Positions 27,807 to 37,323 of a stretch of DNA of 64,000 nt are shown piece by piece. The notes beneath the pieces were generated by a model that did no database searches, was not told the origin of the DNA, and saw only the letters and a program-made list of their open reading frames with translations. The stretch comes from Peptococcaceae bacterium 1109. GTDB taxonomy: Bacteria; Bacillota; Limnochordia; Darwinibacteriales; Darwinibacteriaceae. The DNA lies in contig LDJB01000002.1 of assembly GCA_001028815.1 (NCBI GenBank), forward strand, positions 1-64,000. Reading direction: 5' to 3'. The first letter of the stretch is position 1; the number at the start of each line of letters is the position of its first letter. Position numbers and translations under genes: made by a program.

Positions 27807-28538
27807 TCAAAGATTCCACATGTGGTAGATTTGGTGACAACCTACCACCTTACATCCGAGTTTACTATAAAGGTTTAAGGCCGGTATATTGCGGACTTGG
27901 GTGCCTACCCTGATCTCCTTGGCACCTCGGCAAAAAGCATCATACTCCACAGCTCTGAACAAAGCGGAGCCGATCCCCCGCCTAGTCGCTTTTGGTGATA
28001 CCGCTAATAACTCCACTGTACAACTGTCTCCTGAGTACGAGTGAAGCAAGAGCCCGTTTACCTCTCCATCACAACGCGAAACAGCGAACAGCTTATCCGG
28101 TTTTCCAACTGAGTTCCGAAGCCATTCGCTATGCACGCGAGCCCCGCCCCTCTTTAACAACTCCGAGTCTTCTACAAAGCGCGACACGCTAAATTGGGTA
28201 AGTTCCATAAGCTGATCCAGGTTCTCTGGCGAACGACTGAACTCCACCGGTTCAGAAAGACGCGGTTCCTCGCCGGTTAACTTCTTCGCAAACTGGATGT
28301 TCACGTCTACAAGAAACGCTGAAGTCTCTTTGCCTATGAGTCGAGCGTTTTTTGGTTCTGAGTTGCGGTTTTCGAGACAAACAAATTGGTAACCTATGCA
28401 CCTAGCCTTTAGCTCTTTCCATCGAGGAACTGTTAGCGGTTCTTTAAGTATGACTTTTGCACTTGTAACTCCAAAAAAGGCAGTGTCCCAAGTCAGGTCG
28501 ACAAGGTCATATTCTTGCTTCGGGCTTGTTCCGCTCAT
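27807..28538 (-). CDS. GNAT acetyltransferase, WecD-like
   Basis: 243 residues. The C-terminal GNAT fold has the acetyl-CoA motif LLAVSPKATRRGIGSALFRAV (R-x-x-G-x-G/S form) near residue 180, followed by IRVGTQVRNIPALNLYSKLG. The N-terminal half (LVDLTWDTAFFGVTSAKV) resembles WecD-type sugar N-acetyltransferases. With the aminotransferase and PglC-like enzyme upstream it probably acetylates the new 4-amino group of a UDP-amino-sugar. It lies 15 bp after the sugar transferase. Confidence 0.83.
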   Translation of the reverse strand: MSGTSPKQEYDLVDLTWDTAFFGVTSAKVILKEPLTVPRWKELKARCIGYQFVCLENRNSEPKNARLIGKETSAFLVDVNIQFAKKLTGEEPRLSEPVEFSRSPENLDQLMELTQFSVSRFVEDSELLKRGGARVHSEWLRNSVGKPDKLFAVSRCDGEVNGLLLHSYSGDSCTVELLAVSPKATRRGIGSALFRAVEYDAFCRGAKEIRVGTQVRNIPALNLYSKLGCKVVGCHQIYHMWNL

Positions 28539-28553
28539 ATTGCTCCCGACTCC

Positions 28554-29165
28554 CTACTCATGTCTGGATGATTCACCAATGAAAACGGCATCGCGCTTGA
28601 AAACGGATGTGATCGTCTTTAGAAAAATCCTCAAATCTAGCAAAAACGACAGATGGTCAACGTAATAGACATCGTTTAGGAGTCTTTCTTTCCACGGAAG
28701 GGAGTTCCTGTAGTAGGCCTGATTATAGCCAGTGATTCCCGGTCTCACTTCCAGTTTTCGTTTCTCCCTCTCATCGTACTCCCTTATGTGATCCGGGAGG
28801 TCTGGCCGGGGGCCTATAAGGCTCATGTCACCCTTAATTACATTAAGTATTTGAGGGGTTTCATCTATGCTTGTCTCCCTTAAGAACCTCCCGATACGCG
28901 TTAACCTCGGATCATCTTTAGCGTTGAACGTTGATCCGTCTGCATTCCTGAGATCCGGGGAGTTGACCTCCATGGATCGAAACTTATACATTATAAATAC
29001 CTTGCCATTCCTGCCAAGCCGCGGCGCATTATAGAAGACAGGCCCACGATCCTCGAAGTATATCATGGGGCCCACGATGACCAGAATCAATGCCCAAACA
29101 GGCAATAGTACTATAGCAAACGCTAGATCAAAAAGTCGCTTAACGTAGTTTCTGTACATCGACAA
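28554..29165 (-). CDS. PglC-like initiating phosphoglycosyl transferase
   Basis: 203 residues, the small monotopic phosphoglycosyl transferase type (PF02397). One N-terminal re-entrant hydrophobic segment (VKRLFDLAFAIVLLPVWALI) is followed by the core with FRSMEVNS, RFLRETSIDETPQILNVIKG (catalytic Asp-Glu in this family) and SLIGPRPDLPDHIREY. It transfers a sugar phosphate from a UDP-sugar to undecaprenyl phosphate, starting repeat-unit assembly. Its size and the neighbouring aminotransferase and acetyltransferase suggest a diacetamido-trideoxyhexose substrate. Confidence 0.9.
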   Translation of the reverse strand: MSMYRNYVKRLFDLAFAIVLLPVWALILVIVGPMIYFEDRGPVFYNAPRLGRNGKVFIMYKFRSMEVNSPDLRNADGSTFNAKDDPRLTRIGRFLRETSIDETPQILNVIKGDMSLIGPRPDLPDHIREYDEREKRKLEVRPGITGYNQAYYRNSLPWKERLLNDVYYVDHLSFLLDLRIFLKTITSVFKRDAVFIGESSRHE

Positions 29166-29186
29166 CCTCCTCGGCCCCTGCTTTCC

Positions 29187-30398
29187 TCAAGAAGAGCACT
29201 GTGTTTGTAGTGAACGGGAGACCCACTCCAGGTCTTCTGTCGTCAATGATGTGTGAAGCGGCAAGGTTATCTCGTTTTCATATTGTTTGAGAGCATTGCG
29301 GTAATCATTTATGTCAAACCCAAGGTTTCTGTACGCTGTCAACATGGGTAGGGGCTTGTAGTGGACGTTACAGGCTACTCCCGCCTCGGCCATACGAATG
29401 ATGATACCATTTCGCTGTCCTTCATCTATACCCGGGATCCTCACCATATAAAGGTGACCACTCGATGCAAAGCTTGGTCCATAGTGCACCAACGCATCTA
29501 TGCCTCGCGGTCTCAACAGCAAATCATAGGACTCTATCAACTCTCGCCTTTTCTTCAGCAACTCTGGATACCGCTCGAGTTGCGCCAAACCGATTGAGGC
29601 TAAAATGTCTGTCATGTTGCATTTGTATCCTGGGAACATGATGTCGTACTCCCACGAGCCTTTTTGCGCCTTAGATAGGGCGTCCTTAGACTGTCCATGC
29701 AGCGAATAGAGCATATACTTCTGATACAAGTCATCATGATCTAGACCTGGTACATCCCTCCAGACGACAGCGCCACCCTCGGCAGTTGTCAGGTTCTTTA
29801 CCGCATGGAAAGAGAAGCACGTAAAGTCCGCCACCTGGCCACACTGTTTGCCGTTCTGCGTGGCTCCAAAAGCATGTGCGGCATCAGCCATCACAATGAC
29901 ACGATTGAACAGCTCCTGCAACTCATTGTTTGCTCTAAACAGGTGACGCTTGCTTTCCACCGCTGAGAATACGGCGTCGTAGTCACACATTTTTCCCGCA
30001 AGGTCAACAGGGATTATCACCTTTGTCCTCTCAGTGAGGGCATCAGCCAGCTTTTCGTAATCCATTTCATACGAGTTTGGAGCTGTATCCACCAGAACAA
30101 TTCTAGCTCCTACATGGTGGATCACCGATGCAGAAGCCGTATATGTATAGGCTGAAGTAATTACCTCATCACCTGGTCCCACTCCCAGAAGCCGTAAAGT
30201 CAGCTCCATAGCAGCCGTTGCCGAGTTCAAGCATACAGCTCGCGGAACTCCCACATACTCTGCAATTCTCTTTTCAAAGAGTTTGGTTTTTGGGCCGGTC
30301 GTTATCCAACCCGACCTCAAAACCTCGACAACCGCTTCTATCTCCCGATCAGTTATGTCTGGAGGAGAAAAAGGTATCTCTCGGCGCTCCCCTATCAA
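29187..30398 (-). CDS. DegT/DnrJ/EryC1 sugar aminotransferase
   Basis: About 403 residues. A PLP-dependent aminotransferase of the nucleotide-sugar family with IPFSPPDITDREIEAVVEVL and LRSGWITTGPKTKLFEK at the N-terminus. The Schiff-base lysine lies in CFSFHAVKNLTTAEGG near residue 200. It is PglE/PseC-like and adds an amino group at C4 of a UDP-4-keto-6-deoxy sugar. The start is unclear: TTG at 30398 has GGGGG eight bases upstream, and another TTG at 30407 adds three residues. The start region includes a 13-base match to the end of the IS5/IS1182-like element. Confidence 0.87.
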   Translation of the reverse strand: MIGERREIPFSPPDITDREIEAVVEVLRSGWITTGPKTKLFEKRIAEYVGVPRAVCLNSATAAMELTLRLLGVGPGDEVITSAYTYTASASVIHHVGARIVLVDTAPNSYEMDYEKLADALTERTKVIIPVDLAGKMCDYDAVFSAVESKRHLFRANNELQELFNRVIVMADAAHAFGATQNGKQCGQVADFTCFSFHAVKNLTTAEGGAVVWRDVPGLDHDDLYQKYMLYSLHGQSKDALSKAQKGSWEYDIMFPGYKCNMTDILASIGLAQLERYPELLKKRRELIESYDLLLRPRGIDALVHYGPSFASSGHLYMVRIPGIDEGQRNGIIIRMAEAGVACNVHYKPLPMLTAYRNLGFDINDYRNALKQYENEITLPLHTSLTTEDLEWVSRSLQTQCSS

Positions 30399-30412
30399 GT
30401 TCAGCAACCCCC

Positions 30413-30980
30413 AAGATCAAAGTTCTGGAACATGAAGCTTACATCACAGAATACGGATGACACATAACCCCGAATGCATACGCTGTTTCGCTGTTGCCCA
30501 GATGATAGCTCAGGAAGAGCGATCTCGCTCTACCTCGTGTTCTTCCGGCCAATGTCTTTACCGATACCCCACCGAACTTAAGCAATCTAAACAAACAGCC
30601 GACTCCCGGCTGGGGAGCGGCTCTTGGTTGGGAAGGTTCATTCTTTGCTTCTGGCAGGCCTATGGCAGATTGCGTATCACGGACCCCAACCACCCCCACC
30701 GCTATCTCCCATATCGGTCTGCATGCCTAAACATATTCCACAAAATCCAAGAAAGTCCTGCACGGAAATAGGATATACCCCACCGGCAATTGCCACACAC
30801 TTCCCACTCTTCTCGCTAATAAACGCTGCTATTAATTCTCTACCCACTTTCTCGTTCCTCCCTCTCGAGAAACCTTTCACAATAACCTCACCAGGAGTTC
30901 CCAACTGCTTCCCTTATGTTAGGTTCCCTGTTCCTTGAGTCCTTTGCCCAAAAACCTGCCCAAAAACCTGCCCTTCTCTG
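30413..30980. other. intergenic, divergent polysaccharide and pur loci
   Basis: About 570 bp between the aminotransferase and the pur promoter. Possible frames here match no family I know and lack good start signals. A 12-base unit (CCCAAAAACCTG) is repeated in tandem near 30949-30973. The minus-strand locus promoter should lie here, but no convincing -35/-10 pair was found. Confidence 0.45.
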
Positions 30981-31009
30981 TTGACCACCCTGTGGAGAAC
31001 TGCTAAGAT
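30981..31009 (+). promoter_or_regulatory. sigma-A-type promoter of the pur operon
   Basis: TTGACC at 30981-30986 and TAAGAT at 31004-31009 are separated by exactly 17 bp. The expected transcription start near 31016 leaves the riboswitch at the 5' end of the leader. Read directly from sequence. Confidence 0.75.
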
Positions 31010-31033
31010 GAAAGTGTCAAGATGAAAACCGTG

Positions 31034-31102
31034 CCCCATATAATCCCGAGAATATGGCTCAGGAGTCTCTACCCAACGACCGTAAATCGTTGGACTATGG
31101 GG
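31034..31102 (+). promoter_or_regulatory. guanine-class purine riboswitch
   Basis: The aptamer matches the purine riboswitch consensus: P1 strand CCCCATATAATCCCGAG, loop 2 context ATATGGCTCAGGAG, the three-way junction TCTCTACC, P3 with CAACGACCGTAAATCGTTG, and closing GGACTATGGGG. P1 pairs CCCCATA with TATGGGG. The specificity base is C (in GGACTATG), as in guanine sensors, where adenine sensors have U. A guanine-off switch through the terminator at 31165-31213 is expected, as for the Bacillus purE operon. Confidence 0.95.
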
Positions 31103-31164
31103 AAAGAGCAGACACCTGGTTAGGTGAGGATATTTATCCTATCCTTGCCCTTTTTTGCTTTTCA

Positions 31165-31213
31165 CCTGGACTGATTCCTTTCCCTTTGTAGAGAGAATCC
31201 GTCCAGGTTTTTT
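31165..31213 (+). terminator. riboswitch-controlled intrinsic terminator
   Basis: CCTGGAC at 31165-31171 pairs with GTCCAGG at 31201-31207, and GATTC at 31173 pairs with GAATC at 31195. A run of six T follows. It sits between the aptamer and the purE start and is the likely expression platform. The CACCTGGTTAGGTG segment after the aptamer could take part in the alternative fold. Confidence 0.88.
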
Positions 31214-31240
31214 GTTGGAAAATAAGCGGGAGGTTTAGCT

Positions 31241-31738
31241 ATGCAGACACAAGTTGGAGTAGTCATGGGCAGCATCTCAGATTGGGAAACCATGCAGCAT
31301 GCCTGCAGCATCCTTGAGGAACTAGGCATCGGTTACGAAAAGAAGGTCCTTTCCGGGCATAGGACTCCCGACGAGGTTTTTGAGTATGCAGGTGCGGCCC
31401 GGGAGCGTGGCCTGAAAGTGATCATCGCCGGGGCCGGCGGCGCCGCCCACCTGGCGGGCATGATCGCCGCCAAAACCACCCTGCCAGTAATCGGCGTACC
31501 CATCCAGACCAAGAGCCTGGGCGGTTTGGATTCTCTGCTTTCCATCGTGCAGATGCCTGGAGGAGTCCCCGTGGCCACCATGGCCATTGGCAAAGCGGGA
31601 GCGGTGAATGCTGCCTTGTTTGCTGCTCAGATCTTGGCTGTCACTGATGAAACAATCGCCGCCAAACTTGCAGAGCGGAAAGAGAGCATGAGGCAAGCAG
31701 TTTTGAGAAGTTCTGAGGAACTGGAGGATGGGCAATGA
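31241..31738 (+). CDS. purE: N5-CAIR mutase PurE
   Basis: 165 residues, class I PurE. It has [15 protein letters not shown] at the N-terminus, the catalytic [12 protein letters not shown] region near residue 45 and [15 protein letters not shown]. It converts N5-carboxyaminoimidazole ribonucleotide to CAIR in purine synthesis. No purK gene is adjacent. A GGGAGG ribosome site precedes the ATG by seven bases. The stop overlaps the purB start (ATGA). Confidence 0.97.
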   Translation: MQTQVGVVMGSISDWETMQHACSILEELGIGYEKKVLSGHRTPDEVFEYAGAARERGLKVIIAGAGGAAHLAGMIAAKTTLPVIGVPIQTKSLGGLDSLLSIVQMPGGVPVATMAIGKAGAVNAALFAAQILAVTDETIAAKLAERKESMRQAVLRSSEELEDGQ

Positions 31739-33027
31739 TCGAACGCTACACCCGCCCAGAGATGGGCGCCATCTGGACTGAAGAAAACAAGTACCGGGCC
31801 TGGCTGGAAGTGGAGATCCTAGCCTGTGAAGCCTGGGCTGAGCTGGGCGAAATTCCTTGGGAAGATGTGCGGAGAATCCGAGAGAAGGCTTCCTTTGACG
31901 TTGATCGGATCAAAGCAATCGAAGCAGAAACCCGCCACGACGTGGTCGCCTTCACTCGGGCTGTTTCCGAGAGTTTGGGCGAAGAGCGCAAATGGGTCCA
32001 CTACGGCCTAACCTCCACCGATGTGGTGGACACGGCCCTCTCTTACTTAATCAAACAAGCAAACTCCATCCTGCTCCAGGATCTGCAGCACTTCCTCAGC
32101 GTGCTCAAAGAAAAAGCCACAGAGCACAAATACACCGTGATGATGGGGCGCACCCACGGTGTGCATGCCGAACCAACCACCTTCGGTTTGAAGCTGGCTT
32201 TGTGGTACGCGGAAATGCAGCGCAATCTGGAACGTTTCGAGTCTGCCTGCTCGCAGATCGAAGTGGGCAAGATCTCCGGTGCCGTGGGCACCTACGCCAA
32301 CGTCCATCCCTTTGTGGAAGCATACGTCTGCGAGAAGCTGGGGCTCCAGCCTGCCCCCATTTCCAACCAAACCCTGCAGCGGGACCGCCATGCCTTTTAC
32401 CTCTCCACCCTGGCCCTGATCGCCACCTCCCTGGAGAAGTTCGCCACCGAGATTAGGGGGCTGCAGAAAACTGAAACCCGCGAGGTAGAAGAATTCTTCG
32501 CCCGGGGTCAGACCGGCTCTTCCGCCATGCCCCACAAGCGCAACCCCATCGGTTCCGAAAACATCACAGGTTTATCTCGGGTAATGCGCGGCTACATGTC
32601 CACCGCCTACGAAAACGTGGCCCTCTGGCATGAACGGGACATCTCCCACTCCTCGGCTGAGCGGATCATCATCCCCGATGCCACCATCCTTTTAGATTAC
32701 ATGCTGAACCGCTTGGCGGGCATCGTTGCGAACCTTACCGTCTATCCCGAAAACATGCTTAAGAACATGGATAAGAGCCTCGGGCTGATCTATTCCCAGC
32801 ACATCCTCCTGGCCTTGATCGATAAAGGCCTCTCCCGGGAAGAAGCTTACGGTTTGGTTCAGCCCCGGGCCATGGAAGCCTGGGCCCAACAGATCCCCTT
32901 TAGGGATCTCCTGCTCCAGGATCCTGCGATCACTGCCAGGTTAACGCCTGGGGAAATAGATGCTTGTTTTGATCCTAGTTACCACCTCAAGCACGTGGAT
33001 TTGATCTTTGAACGCTTAGGACTGTAA
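31735..33027 (+). CDS. purB: adenylosuccinate lyase PurB
   Basis: 430 residues, fumarase/aspartase superfamily. The first signature region has [16 protein letters not shown], the second has [20 protein letters not shown] with the catalytic His, and the third is the flexible-loop signature [16 protein letters not shown] with the catalytic Ser. It acts twice in purine synthesis, on SAICAR and on adenylosuccinate. Length and frame are normal. It is coupled to purE by a 4-bp overlap and lies 11 bp before purC. Confidence 0.97.
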   Translation: MIERYTRPEMGAIWTEENKYRAWLEVEILACEAWAELGEIPWEDVRRIREKASFDVDRIKAIEAETRHDVVAFTRAVSESLGEERKWVHYGLTSTDVVDTALSYLIKQANSILLQDLQHFLSVLKEKATEHKYTVMMGRTHGVHAEPTTFGLKLALWYAEMQRNLERFESACSQIEVGKISGAVGTYANVHPFVEAYVCEKLGLQPAPISNQTLQRDRHAFYLSTLALIATSLEKFATEIRGLQKTETREVEEFFARGQTGSSAMPHKRNPIGSENITGLSRVMRGYMSTAYENVALWHERDISHSSAERIIIPDATILLDYMLNRLAGIVANLTVYPENMLKNMDKSLGLIYSQHILLALIDKGLSREEAYGLVQPRAMEAWAQQIPFRDLLLQDPAITARLTPGEIDACFDPSYHLKHVDLIFERLGL

Positions 33028-33038
33028 AGGAGGCAGCC

Positions 33039-33749
33039 ATGGAAAAAGGAGCACTGCTCTACGAAGGAAAGGCCAAACGCATTTATGAGACCAATGATCC
33101 AGAACTACTCTGGATCGAGTACAAAGACTCGGCCACAGCCTTTGACGGCAAGAAAAAAGCAGAGATTGAAGGCAAAGGCCGCTTGAACAACCTCATCTCC
33201 AGCATCATCTTCACCAAACTGCAGGAACGGGGCATCGACTCCCATTTCGTCCGCCAGCTTTCAGAAACCGAGCAGCTGGTGAAAAAAGTGGAGATCATCC
33301 CCTTGGAGACAGTTGTCCGCAACTACGCCGCGGGCAGCATCTCCAAACGCTTAAGGATCCCCGAAGGGGAAAAGCTCCGCCGCCCCATCGTGGAGTTCTA
33401 TTACAAATCCGACGCCCTAGGCGATCCCCTGCTGACCGAGGATCACATTGAGATCCTGGATCTGGCCAGCAAAGAAGAAGTGGAACTGCTCAAAACCAAA
33501 GCCTTGGAAGTGAACAAGGTGCTCACAGAGCTCTTCGCCGAGCTTGGCGTCAAGCTCATCGACTTCAAACTGGAATTCGGCAGGGACAGCCAAGGAAATG
33601 TTCTCCTCGCCGATGAGATCTCCCCCGACACCTGCCGCCTGTGGGATATTGAAACCAATGAAAAACTGGACAAAGACGTCTTCCGCCGGGATCTGGGCAG
33701 TCTCACCGAAGCCTACGCAGCCATCTTAGCCCGCTTGGGGGTGCAGTAA
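33039..33749 (+). CDS. purC: SAICAR synthetase PurC
   Basis: 236 residues, single-domain PurC as in Bacillus. The N-terminus ([15 protein letters not shown]) forms the ATP site. [14 protein letters not shown]-like sequence appears as [18 protein letters not shown], and [25 protein letters not shown]-type sequence holds the SAICAR signature. It joins aspartate to CAIR using ATP. Its TAA stop overlaps the purL ATG by one base. Confidence 0.97.
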   Translation: MEKGALLYEGKAKRIYETNDPELLWIEYKDSATAFDGKKKAEIEGKGRLNNLISSIIFTKLQERGIDSHFVRQLSETEQLVKKVEIIPLETVVRNYAAGSISKRLRIPEGEKLRRPIVEFYYKSDALGDPLLTEDHIEILDLASKEEVELLKTKALEVNKVLTELFAELGVKLIDFKLEFGRDSQGNVLLADEISPDTCRLWDIETNEKLDKDVFRRDLGSLTEAYAAILARLGVQ

Positions 33750-35953
33750 TGTTGAAAAAGGAACCAAAGCCAGAACAGATCAAGAAGGACAAGCTCTACC
33801 TCAGCATGGGCCTTACGGATCAAGAATACCAGCGGATAGTCGAGAACCTCGACCGCCTGCCCAACTACACAGAAACGGGCCTCTTTTCCGTTTTGTGGTC
33901 GGAGCACTGCAGCTACAAAAACTCCAAACCAGTCCTGAAAAAGTTCCCCACCAAAGGAGAACGGGTACTGCAAGGCCCTGGCGAAGGAGCCGGTGTGGTG
34001 GATATCGGTGGCGGCAAGGCTGTGGTCTTCAAGATCGAAAGCCACAACCACCCCTCCGCGGTGGAACCCTACCACGGCGCAGCCACAGGTGTAGGAGGCA
34101 TCCTGCGGGACGTCTTCTCCATGGGCGCCAAACCTGTAGCCGTGCTCAACTCCCTGCGCTTTGGTGAGCTAGATAATGAACGGACCAAATACCTCTTGAA
34201 GGAAGTCGTGGCCGGCATGGCTGGCTATGGAAACACCGTGGGAGTTCCCACCGTGGGGGGAGAGATCCAATTTGACCCCTGCTATGCGGGTAATCCCCTG
34301 GTGAACGCCATGGCTGTAGGAGTAGTAGAACACGTCCACTTACAGAAAGGTTTGGCTGCAGGAGTAGGCAACACGGTGATCTATGCCGGGGCTCCCACCG
34401 GAAGAGATGGGATCCATGGAGCCACCTTCGCTTCCGAAGAGTTCACTGATACTGCCGCCGAGCTTTCCCCCCAGGTGGGTTATCCTGAGATCGGCAAGCG
34501 CCTGATGGAAGCTTGTTTAGCTCTAGTGGAGTCCGACGCTCTGGTGGGGATACAGGATATGGGTGCCGCGGGACTCACCTCTTCCTCCGCGGAGATGGCC
34601 AGTAAAGCGGGGACAGGGATCGAGCTTAACTTGGATCTGGTTCCCCAAGCGGAAGAGCAGATGAGCGCCTACGAGATGATGCTCTCCGAATCCCAAGAGC
34701 GTATGCTCCTCGTGGTCAAGCAAGGCCGTGAAGATGAGGTGATCCGTCACTTTGCCAACTACGGAGTTCAAGCCGCGGCGGTGGGCAGGGTCACTGCAGA
34801 GAAGCAGCTGCGCCTGATCCACCAAGGCCAGGTGGTGGCGGAAGTACCGGTGGGTCTGCTCACGGAAGATGCCCCCGTTTACCACAAACCCTCCCAAGAA
34901 CCCGCCTACTTCGGGGAATTCCAACAGATGGAAGACTACGTTCCCCTTTTGGAAGATCTTAAGCAGACCCTCCTGAATCTGCTCAAACAGCCCACTATTG
35001 CCAGTAAAGAGTGGGTGTACCAGCAGTTTAACTCCCAGGCCCAGGGCAATACCATTGTCGCGCCCGGTTCCTCAGCAGCGGTAGTCCGCGTGGAAGGTAC
35101 GGAGCAGGGCTTGTGCCTCACCACCGACTGCAACTCTAGGTATATGTACCTCGATCCCGAAACGGGGGGTAGAATCGCCGTATCCGAAGCAGCCCGCAAC
35201 ATCATCTGCTCCGGCGGCCTGCCTTTAGCCATTACCGATGGCCTCAACTTCGGCAGCCCAGACAAACCCGAGATCTTCTGGCAGCTAGAACAGGCCGCCG
35301 AGGGCATCAGCCAAGCCTGCCGGGCCTTTGATCTGCCTGTGGTGAGCGGCAACGTCTCCTTGTATAACGAAACCAAGGGCGAGGCCATCTACCCCACCGC
35401 GATCATTGGCATGGTGGGGTTGGTGGAAGATCTGAAAGATGTGACCACAGTGGAGTTCAAAAACCCCGGCGATCTCATCTACCTCTTAGGGGAAACCAAA
35501 GACGAATTCGGCGGCAGCGAATTGCAGAAAATGCTGGAAGGCCGGATCTTCGGCAGAGCCCCTGAGCTGGATCTGGATCTGGAAAAGAAGCACCAAGGGC
35601 AGGTCCTTAAGGCCATCCGCCAAGGTCTGGTCCAATCCGCCCAGGACCTTTCGGAAGGCGGTTTGGCCGTAGCCATGGCCGAGTGTTTGGTTGGTGGCGA
35701 CCTGGGCGCTGAGATCGGCTTGGGTGGCAACTTGGTTTCCCAGCTCTTCAGCGAATCCCAATCCCGCTTCCTCCTAACGGTGAAACCGGAACACCAGGCA
35801 GAGTTCGAAAGGCTGGTGGATGCCCAGCTCATCGGGAGAGTTACTTCCGAGCCCGTGCTGGTGGTGGAGCAGGAAGGAAAGGCTGTACTCACGGTGGAGA
35901 CCAAGGAGCTGCGCCGAGCCTGGAAAGGAGCCCTGCCATGCCTCTTGAGCTAA
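33749..35953 (+). CDS. purL: FGAM synthase subunit PurL (small type)
   Basis: 734 residues, the short PurL that needs separate PurS and PurQ partners. Characteristic pieces are [20 protein letters not shown] near residue 45, [19 protein letters not shown], and two AIRS-type halves ending with [17 protein letters not shown]. It amidates FGAR with ammonia from PurQ. No purS or purQ lies in this operon, although those genes normally precede purL in Firmicutes, so they must be elsewhere or have been lost. The last 16 bp overlap purF. Confidence 0.97.
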   Translation: MLKKEPKPEQIKKDKLYLSMGLTDQEYQRIVENLDRLPNYTETGLFSVLWSEHCSYKNSKPVLKKFPTKGERVLQGPGEGAGVVDIGGGKAVVFKIESHNHPSAVEPYHGAATGVGGILRDVFSMGAKPVAVLNSLRFGELDNERTKYLLKEVVAGMAGYGNTVGVPTVGGEIQFDPCYAGNPLVNAMAVGVVEHVHLQKGLAAGVGNTVIYAGAPTGRDGIHGATFASEEFTDTAAELSPQVGYPEIGKRLMEACLALVESDALVGIQDMGAAGLTSSSAEMASKAGTGIELNLDLVPQAEEQMSAYEMMLSESQERMLLVVKQGREDEVIRHFANYGVQAAAVGRVTAEKQLRLIHQGQVVAEVPVGLLTEDAPVYHKPSQEPAYFGEFQQMEDYVPLLEDLKQTLLNLLKQPTIASKEWVYQQFNSQAQGNTIVAPGSSAAVVRVEGTEQGLCLTTDCNSRYMYLDPETGGRIAVSEAARNIICSGGLPLAITDGLNFGSPDKPEIFWQLEQAAEGISQACRAFDLPVVSGNVSLYNETKGEAIYPTAIIGMVGLVEDLKDVTTVEFKNPGDLIYLLGETKDEFGGSELQKMLEGRIFGRAPELDLDLEKKHQGQVLKAIRQGLVQSAQDLSEGGLAVAMAECLVGGDLGAEIGLGGNLVSQLFSESQSRFLLTVKPEHQAEFERLVDAQLIGRVTSEPVLVVEQEGKAVLTVETKELRRAWKGALPCLLS

Positions 35954-37323
35954 CGGGCTTAAAGGAAGAATGCGGAGTGTTTGGTGTATGGGGCCATCCC
36001 CAGGCTTCCCGCATCACCTACTACGCCCTGCACAGCCTGCAGCACCGCGGGCAGGAAGGCACGGGCATTGTGGTTACTGATGGGAAAAGCATGCAGGGCA
36101 AAAAGGGCGAAGGACTGGTTACGGACATCTTCACCGTCCAATCCATGGCGGAGCTTAAAGGCTGTGCGGCCATCGGCCATGTGCGCTATTCCCTAGGCGG
36201 CGCCGATGGCTACGAAAATGTCCAGCCCCTCCTCTTCCGCTCAAGCGGCGGGAGTCTGGCCCTCTGCCACAACGGCAACGTGCTTAACGGCAGTGAGCTG
36301 CGCCGCCAGCTAGAAGAACAGGGCAGCATCTTTCAAACCTCCTCCGATTCGGAGGTATTGGCCCACCTGATCAGAAGGAGCAGACTCACTTCCGCCCGGG
36401 AGCAAGTGAGGTTCGCGCTCTCGCTTCTCCAGGGAGCCTACGCCTTTTTGCTCCTGACTGAAAAGGAACTTATCGCCGCCCTGGATCCCAAGGGCCTGCG
36501 TCCCCTATCCTTGGGCAGGCTGGGGCGTGCCTGGGTCGTGGCCTCGGAAACCTGCGCCTTTGACATTATCGGTGCCCAGTATGAACGGGATGTGCTGCCT
36601 GGGGAACTGATCATCATCAATGAGCAGGGGATCCACTCGGAGACTTTGACTCCCGATCCCAGCCGCACCCTATGCGCCATGGAGTACGTGTATTTCTCCC
36701 GGCCCGACAGCAATCTCGGCGGGATCAACGTGCACACCGCCCGCAAAGAGCTGGGCAGGCAGCTAGCCCGGGAGTGCCCCGTGGAAGCGGATGTGGTTAC
36801 GGGCGTGCCCGACTCCAGCCTCTCCGCGGCCATCGGCTACGCGGAGGAACTGCGGATTCCCTACGAGTTGGGACTAATCAAAAGCAGGTACATCGGCCGC
36901 ACCTTCATCGAACCATCCCCCTCCTTACGGGAACAGGGCGTGAAGCTGAAGCTCTCGGCGGTGAGGGGCGTGGTGGAAGGCAGGCGCGTGGCCTTAGTTG
37001 ATGATTCCTTCGTGCGCGGCACCACCGGCAGGCGCATCACCCGCCTGCTTAGGGAAGCCGGGGCCAAAGAAGTGCATGTTTTGATCAGTTCACCGCCTAT
37101 CAAATACCCCTGCTATTACGGCATTGATACTCTGAGCACTGCAGAGCTCCTGGCGGCCAATTACAGTGTCCGAGAGATTACTGAGATCATCGGAGCTGAT
37201 TCCCTGCACTTTCTCAGCGTAGAGGGAATGGGTAAGGGGAAGTCAACACTTTTCCGGACATTCCTTAAGCGACACCAACTAAAGATAGCTCTTGGTACTG
37301 GTTCAACCATTCTAACGGGCTAA
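35938..37323 (+). pseudogene. purF: amidophosphoribosyltransferase PurF, 3' end lost to IS
   Basis: The native sequence runs for about 430 residues. A short propeptide ([11 protein letters not shown]) precedes the catalytic Cys12 of the glutaminase domain (CGVFGVWGH). The PRPP-binding motif VALVDDSFVRGTTGRR is near residue 350. After GADSLHFLSVEGM, at about 37229, the frame enters IS3 DNA and gains a false tail of about 30 residues. Bacillus-type PurF binds a 4Fe-4S cluster. Two candidate ligands remain (in RTLCAMEY and KYPCYYG), but the usual C-terminal CxxC pair is gone, so activity or stability is doubtful. Confidence 0.9.

Noticed and set aside
30439-30938. Open frames of 75-104 residues upstream of the pur operon
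   Set aside because: They overlap on both strands, have no ribosome sites and match no family. Treated as chance.
30949-30973. Two tandem copies of CCCAAAAACCTG as an operator or iteron
   Set aside because: Only two copies, far from any start codon and just upstream of the pur -35 box. Nothing ties them to regulation.
31322-37100. Long antisense frames inside the pur genes (up to 162 residues)
   Set aside because: They are shadows of GC-rich, strongly biased coding sequence. The pur genes explain the region.
37265-37323. The 461-residue PurF frame as a functional full-length enzyme
   Set aside because: The last ~30 residues come from IS3 DNA and the normal C-terminal sequence is absent.
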